Part shown: positions 24,421-33,861 of the stretch, one piece after another
Layout of the letters: each line of letters opens with the position of its first letter
Numbering within the stretch: position 1 is the first letter of the stretch
Assembly (NCBI RefSeq): GCF_026651875.1
Contig: NZ_CP104067.1
Span: forward strand, 1,178,001 to 1,242,000
Source: Alicyclobacillus fastidiosus
GTDB lineage: Bacteria > Bacillota > Bacilli > Alicyclobacillales > Alicyclobacillaceae
Direction: 5' to 3'
DNA: 64,000 nt
Translations under genes and position numbers: made by a program
The notes under the pieces: generated by a model
What the model was told of the DNA's origin: nothing
Databases searched by the model: none
What the model saw: the letters and a program-made list of their open reading frames with translations, nothing else

Positions 24421-24496
24421 TGGTTGCGGGAGCAGGACTTGAACCTGCGACCTTCGGGTTATGAGCCCGACGAGCTGCCAACTGCTCCATCCCGCG
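24421..24496 (-). tRNA. Initiator tRNA-fMet (CAT)
   Basis: A 76-nt cloverleaf on the minus strand starting CGCGGGATGGAGCAG and ending TCCTGCTCCCGCAACCA, with encoded CCA. The anticodon loop is CTCATAA. The initiator marks are present: C1 opposite A72 unpaired, and three G-C pairs (GGG/CCC) next to the anticodon loop. It stands alone without other tRNA genes and lies near the composition change at about 26 kb. Confidence 0.95.
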
Positions 24497-24626
24497 TTGT
24501 ATGAGCCATTATATAACCAGTATACCCATTTCGGTCAAACGGATTACGTCTGTGATGTACCGCATCCACACGCTATTTTCGTCTTGCTCCACCACAGTTA
24601 AGTCGTTCTCAAGTCTACTGATGAGA

Positions 24627-24932
24627 TCAAACACCACGTCCGAAGGCATTTAGGTTATATCGCGCTGTTTTCCTGTAATAATCCACTCCCAACGGGGTAA
24701 CTTCAGCATTGTTCAAAATCACCTTAACGGGATGTGTAACCTGTTCTATTACGACGTATCGGGCGCCTATCATATATCCGTTTCGCTCAAGTTCCAGTGA
24801 AGTAATTACCAGATCGTACTCTGAAATACCAAGGGATTTTGCTGTTACAAAGTTGCGTTCCCCTGGTGCTTTGCTCATCTCTTCAACAAGTTGTTTAACC
24901 ACTCTGTATGGTTCAAAGGCCACATCCATCAC
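24627..24932 (-). CDS. YjcQ-like winged-helix protein
   Basis: A 101-aa protein with the layout of YjcQ family proteins: an N-terminal helix (PYRVVKQLVEEMSKA), a helix-turn-helix-like part (TAKSLGISEYDLVITSLELERNGYM), a beta wing and the end VTPLGVDYYRKTA. YjcQ proteins are small winged-helix proteins, often in phage-derived regions, with no established role. Near-neighbours (coiled-coil and Cas2-like proteins) are also small orphan genes. Call is by pattern only. Confidence 0.55.
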   Translation of the reverse strand: MMDVAFEPYRVVKQLVEEMSKAPGERNFVTAKSLGISEYDLVITSLELERNGYMIGARYVVIEQVTHPVKVILNNAEVTPLGVDYYRKTARYNLNAFGRGV

Positions 24933-25208
24933 TCTCTCTATACGGTCAGAATTTTATGAATATTAATCTTGTGGACACCTAGTACTGAGCGAGTGATGGT
25001 TCCGGTATACGGTCTAATGTAAAAGGTTGAGCGTCAATAAAAAGTTGCTTAAAGATACTCGTATTCACCATTGTACAAGAGTGGCCATGTCGAAATCTGG
25101 AGAACGGAGGAACGCAAATAAAAACACCGCCTGGCGCCCAAAGTTCCCTCGATAACATCGAAGAGGCCGTTGACCAACGGCATTCGGATTGTCCTTCTCT
25201 GTAACGCA

Positions 25209-25314
25209 TTTACACAGGTTTCAATTTGTGGTATTATAAATCCGATACCGAATGCATTCTTTTGATACATGAGCCGTTCTCTTTGGCCCTTGGGTCAGAG
25301 GAACGGCTTTTCTG
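25209..25314 (+). promoter_or_regulatory. csp promoter and structured 5' leader
   Basis: TTTACA (25209-25214), 17 bases, TATTAT (25232-25237) is a good sigma-A promoter. The ~120-nt leader contains a hairpin AGCCGTTC/GAACGGCT (25272-25308) followed by TTTTC. Long structured leaders are usual for cspA-type genes, where they adjust translation with temperature; the hairpin could also act as an attenuator. Function inferred. Confidence 0.6.
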
Positions 25315-25358
25315 GTAAATTGAAGTGTGCTGTAATAGCACCGCATGGAGGAATTACT

Positions 25359-25562
25359 TTGCAACAAGGAACAGTGAAATGGTTTAACGGTGACAAAGGC
25401 TTTGGTTTCATTTCTGTTGAAGGCGGCGACGATGTATTCGTACACTTCAGCGCTATTCAATCCAACGGTTTCAGAACACTTGATGAAGGCCAACGCGTAG
25501 AATTCGACGTTACTGATGGTCCAAAAGGCCCACAAGCGGCTAACGTAGTCGTTATACGCTAA
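25359..25562 (+). CDS. Cold-shock protein, CspA family
   Basis: A 67-aa CSD protein: [15 protein letters not shown] (RNP1), [10 protein letters not shown] (RNP2), [20 protein letters not shown]. It binds single-stranded RNA/DNA and melts secondary structure at low temperature. The start is a TTG with GGAGG 7 bases upstream, coding LQQGTVKW; longer readings have no site. A long structured leader precedes it and a terminator follows at 25577. A YdjO-type zinc-ribbon gene lies next, as is common in Bacillales. Confidence 0.95.
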   Translation: MQQGTVKWFNGDKGFGFISVEGGDDVFVHFSAIQSNGFRTLDEGQRVEFDVTDGPKGPQAANVVVIR

Positions 25563-25576
25563 ACAAGTACAGTGGT

Positions 25577-25615
25577 GCTCATGCGGATTCCGTTCTGCAT
25601 GGGCTTTTTACTTTT
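25577..25615 (+). terminator. Terminator after csp
   Basis: GCTCATGC...GCATGGGC followed by TTTTTACTTTT. Confidence 0.85.
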
Positions 25616-25636
25616 GGGCAGAAAGAGGGTAGTGGA

Positions 25637-25813
25637 TTGTACTTCAATAATAGAAGACCTGCCACTGAGCCTGTCTACGCCGACACTGTTATCTGGCAGT
25701 GCTCAGAGTGTAACTGTTGGTCCAGGAAAGAGTTTGTTAGCGACGATAACCCCAAATGTCCGATGTGCAACAGCAAAATGCATGAAGAAACAAAAAAGAT
25801 TCGTATTGAGTAA
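25637..25813 (+). CDS. YdjO-like cold-inducible zinc-ribbon protein
   Basis: A 58-aa protein starting at TTG 25637 (GAGGG upstream): LYFNNRRPATEPVYA, then VIWQCSECNCWSRKEFV and PKCPMCNSKMHEETKKIRI. Two pairs of cysteines, CSEC and CPMC, form a zinc ribbon exactly as in the YdjO cold-inducible family. These proteins are often encoded next to cspA-like genes, as here. The molecular role is not established. It would be missed by ATG-only searches. Confidence 0.82.
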   Translation: MYFNNRRPATEPVYADTVIWQCSECNCWSRKEFVSDDNPKCPMCNSKMHEETKKIRIE

Positions 25814-25984
25814 ATCAATTGCGTGATCAAAAGATCACGTGGGTTGAGCCATTTATTTTGCCTAAACCATCTACATTTGCATCCATATTTGCGTGTGTTC
25901 TGATGATACATGCCACTTCCATAAAGTCGCGGTCAGCACGGTCCAGGGAAATGTACAATCTTTCAAAGACAAACCCCGACTGTG

Positions 25985-26131
25985 TTAGCCGAGGCCACCC
26001 ATATTCTTAATGACATCCACCAGTTCCCTAATCGTTTGTCCGTGTTGGTCAACAACGTCCCTCAATTTATCCATCTGTCTAAACAGATACTCGTCGTTCT
26101 TGTTATGAACCGTACAAGTTGACCGGAACAC
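25985..26131 (-). CDS. Possible small ORF, 48 aa
   Basis: A minus-strand frame from a GTG reads VHNKNDEYLFRQMDKLRDVV and then a helical IRELVDVIKNMGGLG before the stop. The composition looks protein-like and coiled, but there is no clear ribosome binding site and no family. A T-rich hairpin region lies upstream (26134-26158). Kept only as a possibility. Confidence 0.25.
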   Translation of the reverse strand: MFRSTCTVHNKNDEYLFRQMDKLRDVVDQHGQTIRELVDVIKNMGGLG

Positions 26132-26281
26132 CGTTCAGAGTAGAAGGCGGTTTTTTTTGTGCCTTTCGCAAGCGGTGCCGCACCGAGAAATTGCACACCT
26201 GTCCACTGGTAAATGTCGTGGGCTGACTTGTCTACGCACTCATACGATGCATGAGATGTGAGACAAGGAGGTCAGTTTGTT

Positions 26282-27088
26282 ATGGCAAATGTCCGACATG
26301 TACCCCAACGCACCCCGAAAACACACATCGTTGACACCTCTGACATCGCAGATGCGACGTCATTCGGTTGGTCCTCGACCAACTGGTCTGGATACGCCAT
26401 TGCCAGTGACGTAAACGGAACCTACAAGAGTGTCGCGGCGTCGTGGAATGTTCCGACGGTAAAGGCCTCGTCAGGCACGCAGACGAGCTCCTGGTGGGGA
26501 TGGCTCGGGCGATGGTTCGCGTCGCTGTTCGGCGTCGGTCCCTCGTCTTCCGACGCGTATTCGGCGACCTGGATTGGAATCGATGGATTTACGAATAGCA
26601 ACCTGATTCAGGCCGGCACCGCTCAAAATATCGTCAACGGCTCACCTCAGTATTACGCGTGGTGGGAAATCCTCCCCGCTGCAGAGTCGGAGATCAGTCC
26701 CGTCGAGTACCCGGTGTCAGGCTCAGATGCGATGACCAGCACCATCGCACAGCAGGGCGATGGCACGTGGCAAATCGTCCTTCACAACCAGACGCGAGGC
26801 TGGACGTTCATCAAAAGCGGCATCCAGTACACGGGTCCGCAGACGTCAGTCGAATGGATTGAGGAGGCGCCGGAGGTGAATGGGACGGTGACCGCACTCG
26901 CCAATTACGGCGAAGTGTCCTTTCACAATGTCACCGTCAATGGCGCAAACCCGTACTTGCAACTGAGCGCGGCTGGAATTATGGTCCAGAATAATCAGCA
27001 GGTATCGACGCCATCGGCCCCAGGCCCCAGCGGTAACGACTTCAATATTCAAGACGGTGCGGCACAGCCGCCTGCTCCAACTGCATGA
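26282..27088 (+). CDS. G1-family (glutamic) endopeptidase
   Basis: A 268-aa protein of the G1/eqolisin family, acid proteases using a Gln-Glu dyad. Landmarks are STNWSGYAIA at the mature start, ATWIGIDGFTNSNLIQAG (the Gln, by family comparison), YYAWWEILPAAESEI, and TSVEWIEEAPEVNG, which holds the presumed catalytic Glu. Bacterial members are known from acidophiles such as Alicyclobacillus. There is no obvious signal peptide: about 37 residues of polar sequence precede the domain, and an insert rich in Trp/Ser (SWWGWLGRWFASLFGVG) follows. ATG 26282 is chosen for AAGGAGG upstream. A terminator follows. Confidence 0.85.
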   Translation: MANVRHVPQRTPKTHIVDTSDIADATSFGWSSTNWSGYAIASDVNGTYKSVAASWNVPTVKASSGTQTSSWWGWLGRWFASLFGVGPSSSDAYSATWIGIDGFTNSNLIQAGTAQNIVNGSPQYYAWWEILPAAESEISPVEYPVSGSDAMTSTIAQQGDGTWQIVLHNQTRGWTFIKSGIQYTGPQTSVEWIEEAPEVNGTVTALANYGEVSFHNVTVNGANPYLQLSAAGIMVQNNQQVSTPSAPGPSGNDFNIQDGAAQPPAPTA

Positions 27089-27113
27089 CGGCCGTTTGTC
27101 TATCGCGAAGTCC

Positions 27114-27148
27114 TTTTGAGCCCCTCTGCGCTTGCGAGGGGCTTAAAA
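27114..27148. terminator. Bidirectional terminator
   Basis: TTTTGAGCCCCTC, loop, GAGGGGCTTAAAA, just after the peptidase gene. Confidence 0.85.
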
Positions 27149-27227
27149 GCGACCACGCACCTTGCATCCGCAAAGTGGTTTCCTGCATGATAGGTACGGG
27201 ACAGAGAACAGGCGGAGGTGCGTAAGC

Positions 27228-28256
27228 GTGCAGAAAATGAAGGCCGTTGGGCTGTATCGGTATCTACCTATTGAAGACGAAGAGAGCCTCATCGATGTCG
27301 AAGTTGAAATTCCGGTTCCGACCGGTCGGGACATTTTGGTGGAAGTCAAGGCCATCTCAGTCAACCCGGTGGATACCAAAGTGAGATCCCCGAAGGATAA
27401 AGTAGAGCCAGAATTGAAGATCCTCGGGTGGGATGTCGCTGGGGTCGTCGCATCGGTAGGCCCCGATTGCACGCTGTTTCAACCAGGAGATAGCGTGTTC
27501 TATGCGGGAAGTATCACGCGGCAGGGAGGGAACTCCTCCTTTCACTTGGTGGACGAGCGCATTGTCGGCCGCATGCCAAGTCGTCTGAGCTTTGCCGAGG
27601 CTGCGGCGTTGCCCCTCACGTCCATCACGGCTTGGGAAGGCTTATACGACCGCCTTGGCGTTTCCGACGACCCCGCTGTCAATCGAGACAAACGCATCCT
27701 CATTGTGGGTGCGGCGGGTGGCGTCGGATCGATTGCGACACAATTGGCCAAACTAACAGGGCTGACGGTCATTGGGACGGCCTCGCGAAGCGCCTCGGAA
27801 CAGTGGGTGAAAGACCATGGTGCAGACTTTGTCATCAACCATTACGAGCCGTTTGTTCCGCAACTGAAGGCACTGAATCTCGACCACGTGGACTACATCT
27901 TCTGTCTCAATGCCACCGATGACCATTGGAGAAAGATGGCCGATGCCCTCGCGCCACAAGGAGTTATCTGCTCGATTGTCGAGACGAAAGCGCCACTAGA
28001 TCTCAACTTGCTCAAGAGCAAGAGCGGTACATATGCGTGGGAGTACATGTTCACACGAGCGATGTACGAGACAGACGACATGATAGAGCAACATCACCTT
28101 CTCAATCAGTTGGCTGACCTCGTCGACGCGGGTCGCGTAAAAACCACGCTCACGGAGGTGCTGTCGCCTATCCACGCGGCAAACCTGCGCAAGGCGCACG
28201 CGATGATCGAGTCGGGATCGACGATTGGGAAAATCGTTTTAGAGAATTTTTCATGA
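27228..28256 (+). CDS. Zinc-type alcohol dehydrogenase-like MDR oxidoreductase
   Basis: A 342-aa medium-chain dehydrogenase/reductase. Segments: GroES-like domain (ILVEVKAISVNPVDTKVR, LGWDVAGVVASVG), the catalytic-to-cofactor hinge PLTSITAWEGLYDRL, and the NADP-binding Rossmann motif ILIVGAAGGVGSIATQLA. The structural and catalytic zinc cysteines of classical ADH are absent, so it fits the quinone-reductase-like zinc-free group often annotated as zinc-binding ADH. GTG 27228 is chosen for GGAGG nine bases upstream; ATG 27237 is possible. Single gene; substrate unknown. Confidence 0.87.
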   Translation: MQKMKAVGLYRYLPIEDEESLIDVEVEIPVPTGRDILVEVKAISVNPVDTKVRSPKDKVEPELKILGWDVAGVVASVGPDCTLFQPGDSVFYAGSITRQGGNSSFHLVDERIVGRMPSRLSFAEAAALPLTSITAWEGLYDRLGVSDDPAVNRDKRILIVGAAGGVGSIATQLAKLTGLTVIGTASRSASEQWVKDHGADFVINHYEPFVPQLKALNLDHVDYIFCLNATDDHWRKMADALAPQGVICSIVETKAPLDLNLLKSKSGTYAWEYMFTRAMYETDDMIEQHHLLNQLADLVDAGRVKTTLTEVLSPIHAANLRKAHAMIESGSTIGKIVLENFS

Positions 28257-28367
28257 CGCCCGGCACCCGTGTGTGGCACAATTTGAGTCTGGTGAAAAAT
28301 CATAGGAAACAGTGGTATAAACGTTTCAAAGCCTGACAATACTGCTGTTAGCATCACGAGACACAGA

Positions 28368-28402
28368 AGAGCCCGGAACGCATTCTATGCCATCCGGGCC
28401 CA
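28368..28402. other. Hairpin between ADH and HU genes
   Basis: AGCCCGGA, 15-base loop, TCCGGGC: a stable stem without a clear T run. It may be a weak terminator of the oxidoreductase gene. The HU promoter probably lies after it (TTGTGT near 28443). Confidence 0.4.
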
Positions 28403-28551
28403 TCTGCGACATTCCACACGTCTAGGCTACACAAGGAATGGATTGTGTACAAGCCCGGATCATGATAAACTGCACGCAATTGGGTCTTAAAAAACACGGT
28501 AACAGTGGCAAACAAAGCACTAATACGTTTTCATTGCAGGAGGTTGTTCAT

Positions 28552-28824
28552 TTGAACAAACAAGATTTGATTAACAAGACAGCAGAAAAGACTGGACTTA
28601 CGAAAAAAGACAGTGAAGCGACGGTAAACGCGATTTTCGAAACCATCGAAGAAGCACTCGGTGCAGGTGAGAAGGTTCAAATCATTGGTTTTGGCACGTT
28701 TGAGACCCGCGCACGCGCCGCTCGTTCAGGTCGTAACCCACAGACGGGTGAAGTCATCGAAATCCCGGCTTCTACTGTACCGGCATTTAAACCGGGTAAC
28801 AATCTGAAAGAAAAAGTAAAGTAA
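28552..28824 (+). CDS. hup: DNA-binding protein HU
   Basis: A 90-aa histone-like protein: [20 protein letters not shown] (with TTG as start), [20 protein letters not shown], the DNA-binding arm [20 protein letters not shown] and [12 protein letters not shown]. It bends DNA and compacts the nucleoid as a dimer. TTG 28552 follows GCAGGAGG at the right distance, and length and N-terminus agree with HU of other Bacillales. A strong terminator follows. Nothing unusual. Confidence 0.97.
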   Translation: MNKQDLINKTAEKTGLTKKDSEATVNAIFETIEEALGAGEKVQIIGFGTFETRARAARSGRNPQTGEVIEIPASTVPAFKPGNNLKEKVK

Positions 28825-28839
28825 TTAAGAAGTAAGTGC

Positions 28840-28890
28840 AAAGGGGGCACCCCGAACGTCATGGTCGATGACGGAGGGGTGCCCCCTTTC
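28840..28890. terminator. Strong bidirectional terminator (hup / csp)
   Basis: AAAGGGGGCACCCC and GGGGTGCCCCCTTT form a 14-bp stem serving hup on the plus strand and the convergent csp gene on the minus strand. Confidence 0.92.
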
Positions 28891-28935
28891 TAAGTTTCAT
28901 GGCTTTTCGTGCCCGGCGAATGCGCCACCGGTCGG

Positions 28936-29133
28936 TCAGTACTTCACGACGTTGGCGGCCTGAGGCCCGTCTGAACTATCGATGATGGAAAAGCTCACGC
29001 GCTGCCCGTGCTCGAGAAATGGGCAGCCATTACAGATGGCGGTGGCGTGCACGAATACGTCGTTCCCGTCCTCAGCCTGAATGACCCCCAAACCCTTCTC
29101 GGAGTTAAACCACTTCACAGTCCCTTCGATCAT
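28936..29133 (-). CDS. Cold-shock protein, CspA family (second)
   Basis: A 65-aa CSD protein: [21 protein letters not shown]-type [10 protein letters not shown], then [23 protein letters not shown]1 is modified (KGLGVI instead of KGFGFI), replacing two aromatic RNA-stacking residues, and the loop carries two extra Cys (CNGC). It may therefore bind nucleic acid differently from the copy at 25359. ATG 29133 follows GAGGGACAGACAG. It is convergent with hup. Confidence 0.92.
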   Translation of the reverse strand: MIEGTVKWFNSEKGLGVIQAEDGNDVFVHATAICNGCPFLEHGQRVSFSIIDSSDGPQAANVVKY

Positions 29134-29383
29134 CTGTCTGTCCCTCATTTGACGGAATTGTATGAGACTGAGTATATGACGAGTGAGCTGCAAAGGCTGT
29201 CGAAATATCTGTAATCGGATAAATCCCGTGTCAAGATTCCTCCTGAAAGCAATGCTGACACCTTCGTGTATATCCCGTCCACTTGATTCTCGATCCGCCC
29301 CTGTGCGCCGATGGGCCCATAAAAGAAGGGCAGCTCCGATGTCGTGTGTACATCGAAGCTGCCCCTTGGCGAAAACATAGCGT

Positions 29384-31447
29384 TTATGGCAACTGGTTGG
29401 CCGGTGAGGACGCCCAGTTGGACGGAATTTGGGTATTCGTCCAATCCTGCTTCGGCATGAACGACGCGTGGTGCTCGTCGAAGTACGCGTCGAGCATCTG
29501 TTTCGCGATGACGCCGGCGAGCGATGCACCGTAACCACCGCCAGGAATCATTACGGCCATCGCCACTTGTGGGTTGTTTAGCGGCGCATAGCAGATGAAC
29601 ACCGAGTTGTCCGTCTTTTGACCGTGAATCGTGATCTGGGCTGTACCGGTTTTCGCCGCCACTTGATAAGGCGAATTGTTGAACAGTCCGTTTGCCGTCG
29701 CGTCTTCTCCTCCGGTGGTCACGTCGTACATCGCCTGCCGGATGAGCGCGTAATCTTGCGCTGATCCACTTACCTGGCCCGTGACCTTGGTCTTGTACGT
29801 AGACACGGGTTTAGCGCCATTCGTTGGCGTGTCACTCGAGTTGTACACCTTATCTAGCAAGTGTGGCTGCAGTTTCTTGCCGTTGTTGGCCAACGTCATC
29901 GCGTACGTCGCCAATTGCATGGTCGTAAACTCTTGCGACTGCCCGATACCGCCCTCCGCCAAGCTCGCGGGTGTACCGTTGTTTGGGTATTCCCCGGTCT
30001 TCTTGATGGACGCCTCGCTCTGCTGGAGGTCATACGGGACGGTGAGCCCTTGTTGGGTGTCGTAAATGTAGAATTGTCCCCCGATTTCGTTCGGCAGGTC
30101 AATCCCGGTTTTCGGCCCTAAGCCAAAATCCCATTCGCCCTGGAAGAGCTCGTTAATTCCTTTTGCAAAGTCGGTGTTTAAGTAGTGTTGATAGCTTCCA
30201 TCGCTCGGCGGATAACTGCCGCCGCTCGAGGCGCTGCTCCCGAACCACTTTCCGAGTTGCAACCCGACCTGATAGAAGAACACGTCACTGGAGACGGCGA
30301 TGGCGCGAATGGGATCCAGTTCGCCGAACACCATGTTCATGTCCTCATTCAGCCGGGTTTTACCGATGTACAAAAGGCCGGCATCGTACAGTGTGGAGTC
30401 AGGCGACATCGCCCCTTGTTTGAAGGCGGTGAGCAGATTGGCAGGCTTCACGGTGGACCCTGGGTTCTGCCTATCTTGAATCGCGTAGTTTACCTCTGCA
30501 CCCGAATTTAGATAATTTGCTTCGGCATTTGTAATCGGCTTGCCATCGGTAAACCAGTTGGGATTCAGATACGGGTAACTGACCATGGAAAGGACGCCGC
30601 CGGTTTTCACGTTGAGCATCACGGCGGACGCGTTGGTGATAATCCCCTGGTCGTTTTGCTGCTTGATCAGGTTCATGACGATATTTTGCGCATCCGCTTG
30701 GAGGTGGCCATCCAGGGTGAGCTGAATGTTGTCACCCGCGAGCGCAGGCGGTGCGGAACCGACGGTTTGAACCGCGCCTGTGGAGGGATCGACCGTGAGC
30801 ATCTCGTCCCCGGCTTTACCTTGCAGCGTCGACTCGTACTCCTCTTCAATTCCGGTGACACCGACTTTTTGACTGATTAAATAGTGGTCTTTATCGACAT
30901 AGGTGGACTTGTTCTGGGCGGTAATGCTGCCGACATACCCTAGCACTTGGCCCGCCAAGTCGCCTTCTGGGTACTGACGTTGATAGGTTTGCGTGATCTC
31001 GACATTCGGCAAATCGGAATTGTGCTCGACCACATATGCAATCTGACTCTCCGTCGCGTTCGTCGCCAGCGGAATCTGCAGGTCTGTCTTGTCGGTGGTC
31101 ATCGTGTGATACAGCTTTTGTGGTGTCTCGTTTAACACCGGTGCCAACTGGTTGGCGATGTTGTGCAAGGTGTTTGACGGGATGGTTGTGAAGTTGTCCA
31201 ACACGATGTTGTCGGATGGCGTGTCCCAGGCGAGAACCTGGCCGTTTGCGTCATAAATCCAACCGCGCTGCGGCGCTTCCGCCACTGTGACGAATTGCGT
31301 GTTCACCTCGGCGTTGCGAAACGTCGGGCCTTTGGCGATTTCGACGTACGCCGCGCGCAACACAAGGCCGGTGAACGACAAAAAAATAATCGAATACACG
31401 ACGTTGATGCGGAGCATCTTTTTTATTGTTTTCGGCTTGTTATTCAT
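29384..31447 (-). CDS. Class B penicillin-binding protein (PBP2-like)
   Basis: A 687-aa membrane-anchored transpeptidase: short cytoplasmic N-terminus, one membrane helix ([20 protein letters not shown]), the dimerisation domain with [18 protein letters not shown], then the penicillin-binding domain with SxxK motif [10 protein letters not shown], an SSD motif in [14 protein letters not shown] and KTG motif [11 protein letters not shown]. It crosslinks peptidoglycan on the outside of the membrane, in elongation or sporulation. SSD in place of SxN's Asn is common in this PBP2/MrdA-like group. Family assignment is firm, specific role less so. It stands alone. Confidence 0.92.
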   Translation of the reverse strand: MNNKPKTIKKMLRINVVYSIIFLSFTGLVLRAAYVEIAKGPTFRNAEVNTQFVTVAEAPQRGWIYDANGQVLAWDTPSDNIVLDNFTTIPSNTLHNIANQLAPVLNETPQKLYHTMTTDKTDLQIPLATNATESQIAYVVEHNSDLPNVEITQTYQRQYPEGDLAGQVLGYVGSITAQNKSTYVDKDHYLISQKVGVTGIEEEYESTLQGKAGDEMLTVDPSTGAVQTVGSAPPALAGDNIQLTLDGHLQADAQNIVMNLIKQQNDQGIITNASAVMLNVKTGGVLSMVSYPYLNPNWFTDGKPITNAEANYLNSGAEVNYAIQDRQNPGSTVKPANLLTAFKQGAMSPDSTLYDAGLLYIGKTRLNEDMNMVFGELDPIRAIAVSSDVFFYQVGLQLGKWFGSSASSGGSYPPSDGSYQHYLNTDFAKGINELFQGEWDFGLGPKTGIDLPNEIGGQFYIYDTQQGLTVPYDLQQSEASIKKTGEYPNNGTPASLAEGGIGQSQEFTTMQLATYAMTLANNGKKLQPHLLDKVYNSSDTPTNGAKPVSTYKTKVTGQVSGSAQDYALIRQAMYDVTTGGEDATANGLFNNSPYQVAAKTGTAQITIHGQKTDNSVFICYAPLNNPQVAMAVMIPGGGYGASLAGVIAKQMLDAYFDEHHASFMPKQDWTNTQIPSNWASSPANQLP

Positions 31448-31832
31448 CCAATCATACCTCGTCGTGGCACCTCGCGGGCGGGCTTGCCCCCGAAGAGCGG
31501 TCTTTTGCTCGTGTTAGAAAAGTGATTGAAACGCGATAAGTGGTTGGGTTTGGCGTCGACCAAGTGGAACGAGCACCTAGCACCTAGCACAAAACCCTCT
31601 ATGATGCCTATTGTCCAGATTGCGACGACATACCCAGTGTCCGTTAAAAACGACCTTGTTTCAACGGGGAAATGATCTCAATCTATGTGAGCGTTGGAAA
31701 TCGCTGTACACCTGTGGTGCAGATCTATCGCCAACTTGGTGAACGGCGACAGGTGAGTTGTCCTCTTCATTATAGCGACCCAAGCGAGCAGATGGGGGCG
31801 GAATCGACAAATCGAACTTTTTGTCGAAAAGC
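31448..31832. other. Intergenic region without supported gene
   Basis: About 385 bases between two minus-strand genes. I see a GC-rich hairpin near 31484-31495 and a tandem CACCTAG duplication (AGCACCTAGCACCTAGCAC, 31571-31590), but no gene. Confidence 0.45.
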
Positions 31833-32636
31833 TCACGCCTTGACGCGGGGGGTTGCCGGATCGCAATTCGGTGTCTTCAGTTCCGTGACTTCCGCGAGTT
31901 TGAGCAGGTAATAACACTCCTCGCGCGCCATGTGGTCGGGAAGCAGCGGTTCGAGGGCGCCAAGCAGTTCGTGGGAGAGGCGCAGTTCTTCAAGTTCTCC
32001 GAGAAACTCGCAAAATAGTTTCATCTCGAGGCCGACGTCCAGGTTAAACTTCGAGAGCGCTGGGAACTGGTCTAACTGCGTGCGCAGGTACCCGGCGAAT
32101 TCGACCGCCTTCAGGTAGAACGCCTCGAATTGTTTGCGAAATGCCTCGCTCTTGTGTGCGAAGTTCTGCTCGGTGGGATCGGCTTGTTGCGCGAGGGTCG
32201 CCGCGTGTCCGGACGCATCGTGGAGCCACAGCAGGTGATGGTGGACGGGATGAAGTGGCGGTGGCGTTTCACCTTCGCAGAGGCAAGCCAAAATGCGCAG
32301 ATACTCTTCGATTTCGTTGACCATATGATTCAAAAACGTCGGCGGCAGGCTGGTCGAGATCTTGCCGACGAGATGCCGTTCGAGGAGATGAAGCTTGTAT
32401 GCGCGCAACTTCGTGGCGTAGCGGCGAGCGCGCTGATTTAATGCAGAGAGGGATGGCGCCGAGACATCGCCCCGCGCCTCTTCGAGCAATGTATCGAAGC
32501 GAGCGATAAACGATTCTGCTCGGCGGATGTCCGATTCCTCTGTCGGGGCTAAGCTGGTGTGGATGAATCGGGCGTGATCGCCTAATATTTGCAGCCAGAA
32601 TCGGTGTTCAAACAGAGCTAGTTTGACGTAGTCCAT
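31833..32636 (-). CDS. DUF2935 family protein
   Basis: A 267-aa all-helical protein of the DUF2935 family, made of two similar four-helix modules. Repeated E-H-x-F-W / H-H-type positions are visible (LALFEHRFWLQILGDHARF in the first, PVHHHLLWLHDASGHAATL in the second), and MAREECYYLLKL near the end. The conserved His/Glu positions suggest metal binding, as in haemerythrin-like bundles, but the function is not established. It is found widely in Bacillales. Start ATG 32636 follows GGAGTCCC-like sequence; no operon partner. Confidence 0.85.
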   Translation of the reverse strand: MDYVKLALFEHRFWLQILGDHARFIHTSLAPTEESDIRRAESFIARFDTLLEEARGDVSAPSLSALNQRARRYATKLRAYKLHLLERHLVGKISTSLPPTFLNHMVNEIEEYLRILACLCEGETPPPLHPVHHHLLWLHDASGHAATLAQQADPTEQNFAHKSEAFRKQFEAFYLKAVEFAGYLRTQLDQFPALSKFNLDVGLEMKLFCEFLGELEELRLSHELLGALEPLLPDHMAREECYYLLKLAEVTELKTPNCDPATPRVKA

Positions 32637-32778
32637 CTCTTTGGAGTCCCTCCATTCGTCGCATCAATGTATGACGGCGAGTCTAGGCTGGTGACTCGGT
32701 TGGCGTCGCGCGTGGGAAGGACGCGCGAGTAGGGAAAGAAACGGCATTGGCTGACCCGAGTGCCGATGGCGGACGTCG

Positions 32779-33852
32779 TTACAAAAGCTCGCTGCCGCGG
32801 AGCAGGGAAGCTTTTGTCTCCTCGACCAACTGGTGAACGAGTTCGGCCGCTGGGATCTCCCGACCCATGGCTGCACCTTGCCCGGCGAACAGCGACATGT
32901 AATCCGTGTCGCTTCGTTTAGCAGCCCAGTTGCGCAAAGGGCGCGTGAGGCTGTTTTGCATGGGATACGGTGGGATTTCGCCCGGAAACTCGCGGATCTC
33001 TTCCGTAAAATGATTGCGAATGGCACGTGCCACTTTGCCGGAGAATCCGTTGGTCAGTACCGTGTCTGACGCTCCACTCTCCACTACGGCCCGCTTGTAT
33101 GCCGGGTGCGCACCACTTTCCTGCGCGACGAGAAAAGCGGTCCCGAGTTGAACCCCTGCAGCGCCGAGCATGAGACTTGCGGCGATTCCGCGCCCATCCA
33201 TGATGCCGCCGGAGGCGATCACAGGAACGTGCAGTTGGTTCACGATTTGTGGGATGAGGGCCATCGTTCCGACGAGTGAGGTCTCCACTTGGTGGAGGAA
33301 CGTTCCACGGTGGCCGCCCGCCTCGTACCCCTGAGCGACGACCGCATCGACACCGGACGCTTGGAGTGCGAAGGCCTCCTCGACGGTGGTCGCTGTGCCG
33401 ACGACGGCCGTACCGCGGTTTTGCAATTCACGCACCACATCGCCGCCGAGTTGGCCGAACGTGAAGCTGAACACAGGTACCTCTTCTGCGAGGACGACCG
33501 CGAGTTGATCCTCGAAGGAGGGGATTTCGATAGCGCCAAATTGTGCTTCGCTTGCGGGGTGTATCTGCGAGAGGAACTGTTTCATAGGTGCGAGGTCGGG
33601 CACCGCCAGAGACGCGTCGGACGGGATGAATAAATTCACACCAAACGGCCTATCGGTGCGTCGCTTAATTTCGTGGATGGCCTCTCGGATGGCTTCCGGA
33701 GTCATGTACCCTGCGCCAAGTGATCCGAGCGCGCCGGAATTGGACACGGACGCGACGAGCGCTGGCGTCGTCGGACCGCCCGCCATCGGCGCTTGAATGA
33801 TTGGAAACCGCGTTTGAATGAGCGTGCACAGTGGCGTGAACAAAGAGGACAT
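32779..33852 (-). CDS. Nitronate monooxygenase family flavin oxidoreductase
   Basis: A 357-aa FMN-dependent TIM-barrel of the 2-nitropropane dioxygenase/nitronate monooxygenase family: FPIIQAPMAGGPTTPALVA, GVDAVVAQGYEAGGHRGTFL with the catalytic His, PVIASGGIMDGRGIAASLML (phosphate-binding loop) and GVQLGTAFLV. It oxidises alkyl nitronates, with possible detoxification of propionate-3-nitronate. ATG 33852 sits eight bases after GGAGG; an upstream GTG would overlap the site. Single gene. Confidence 0.88.
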   Translation of the reverse strand: MSSLFTPLCTLIQTRFPIIQAPMAGGPTTPALVASVSNSGALGSLGAGYMTPEAIREAIHEIKRRTDRPFGVNLFIPSDASLAVPDLAPMKQFLSQIHPASEAQFGAIEIPSFEDQLAVVLAEEVPVFSFTFGQLGGDVVRELQNRGTAVVGTATTVEEAFALQASGVDAVVAQGYEAGGHRGTFLHQVETSLVGTMALIPQIVNQLHVPVIASGGIMDGRGIAASLMLGAAGVQLGTAFLVAQESGAHPAYKRAVVESGASDTVLTNGFSGKVARAIRNHFTEEIREFPGEIPPYPMQNSLTRPLRNWAAKRSDTDYMSLFAGQGAAMGREIPAAELVHQLVEETKASLLRGSELL

Positions 33853-33861
33853 CTGGAACAC

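Noticed and set aside
24979..25209. Minus-strand open frames between the YjcQ-like and csp genes
   Set aside because: No ribosome binding site, no domain, and they overlap the csp promoter; a 30-aa tail starting MVNTSIFKQL looks protein-like but cannot be supported.
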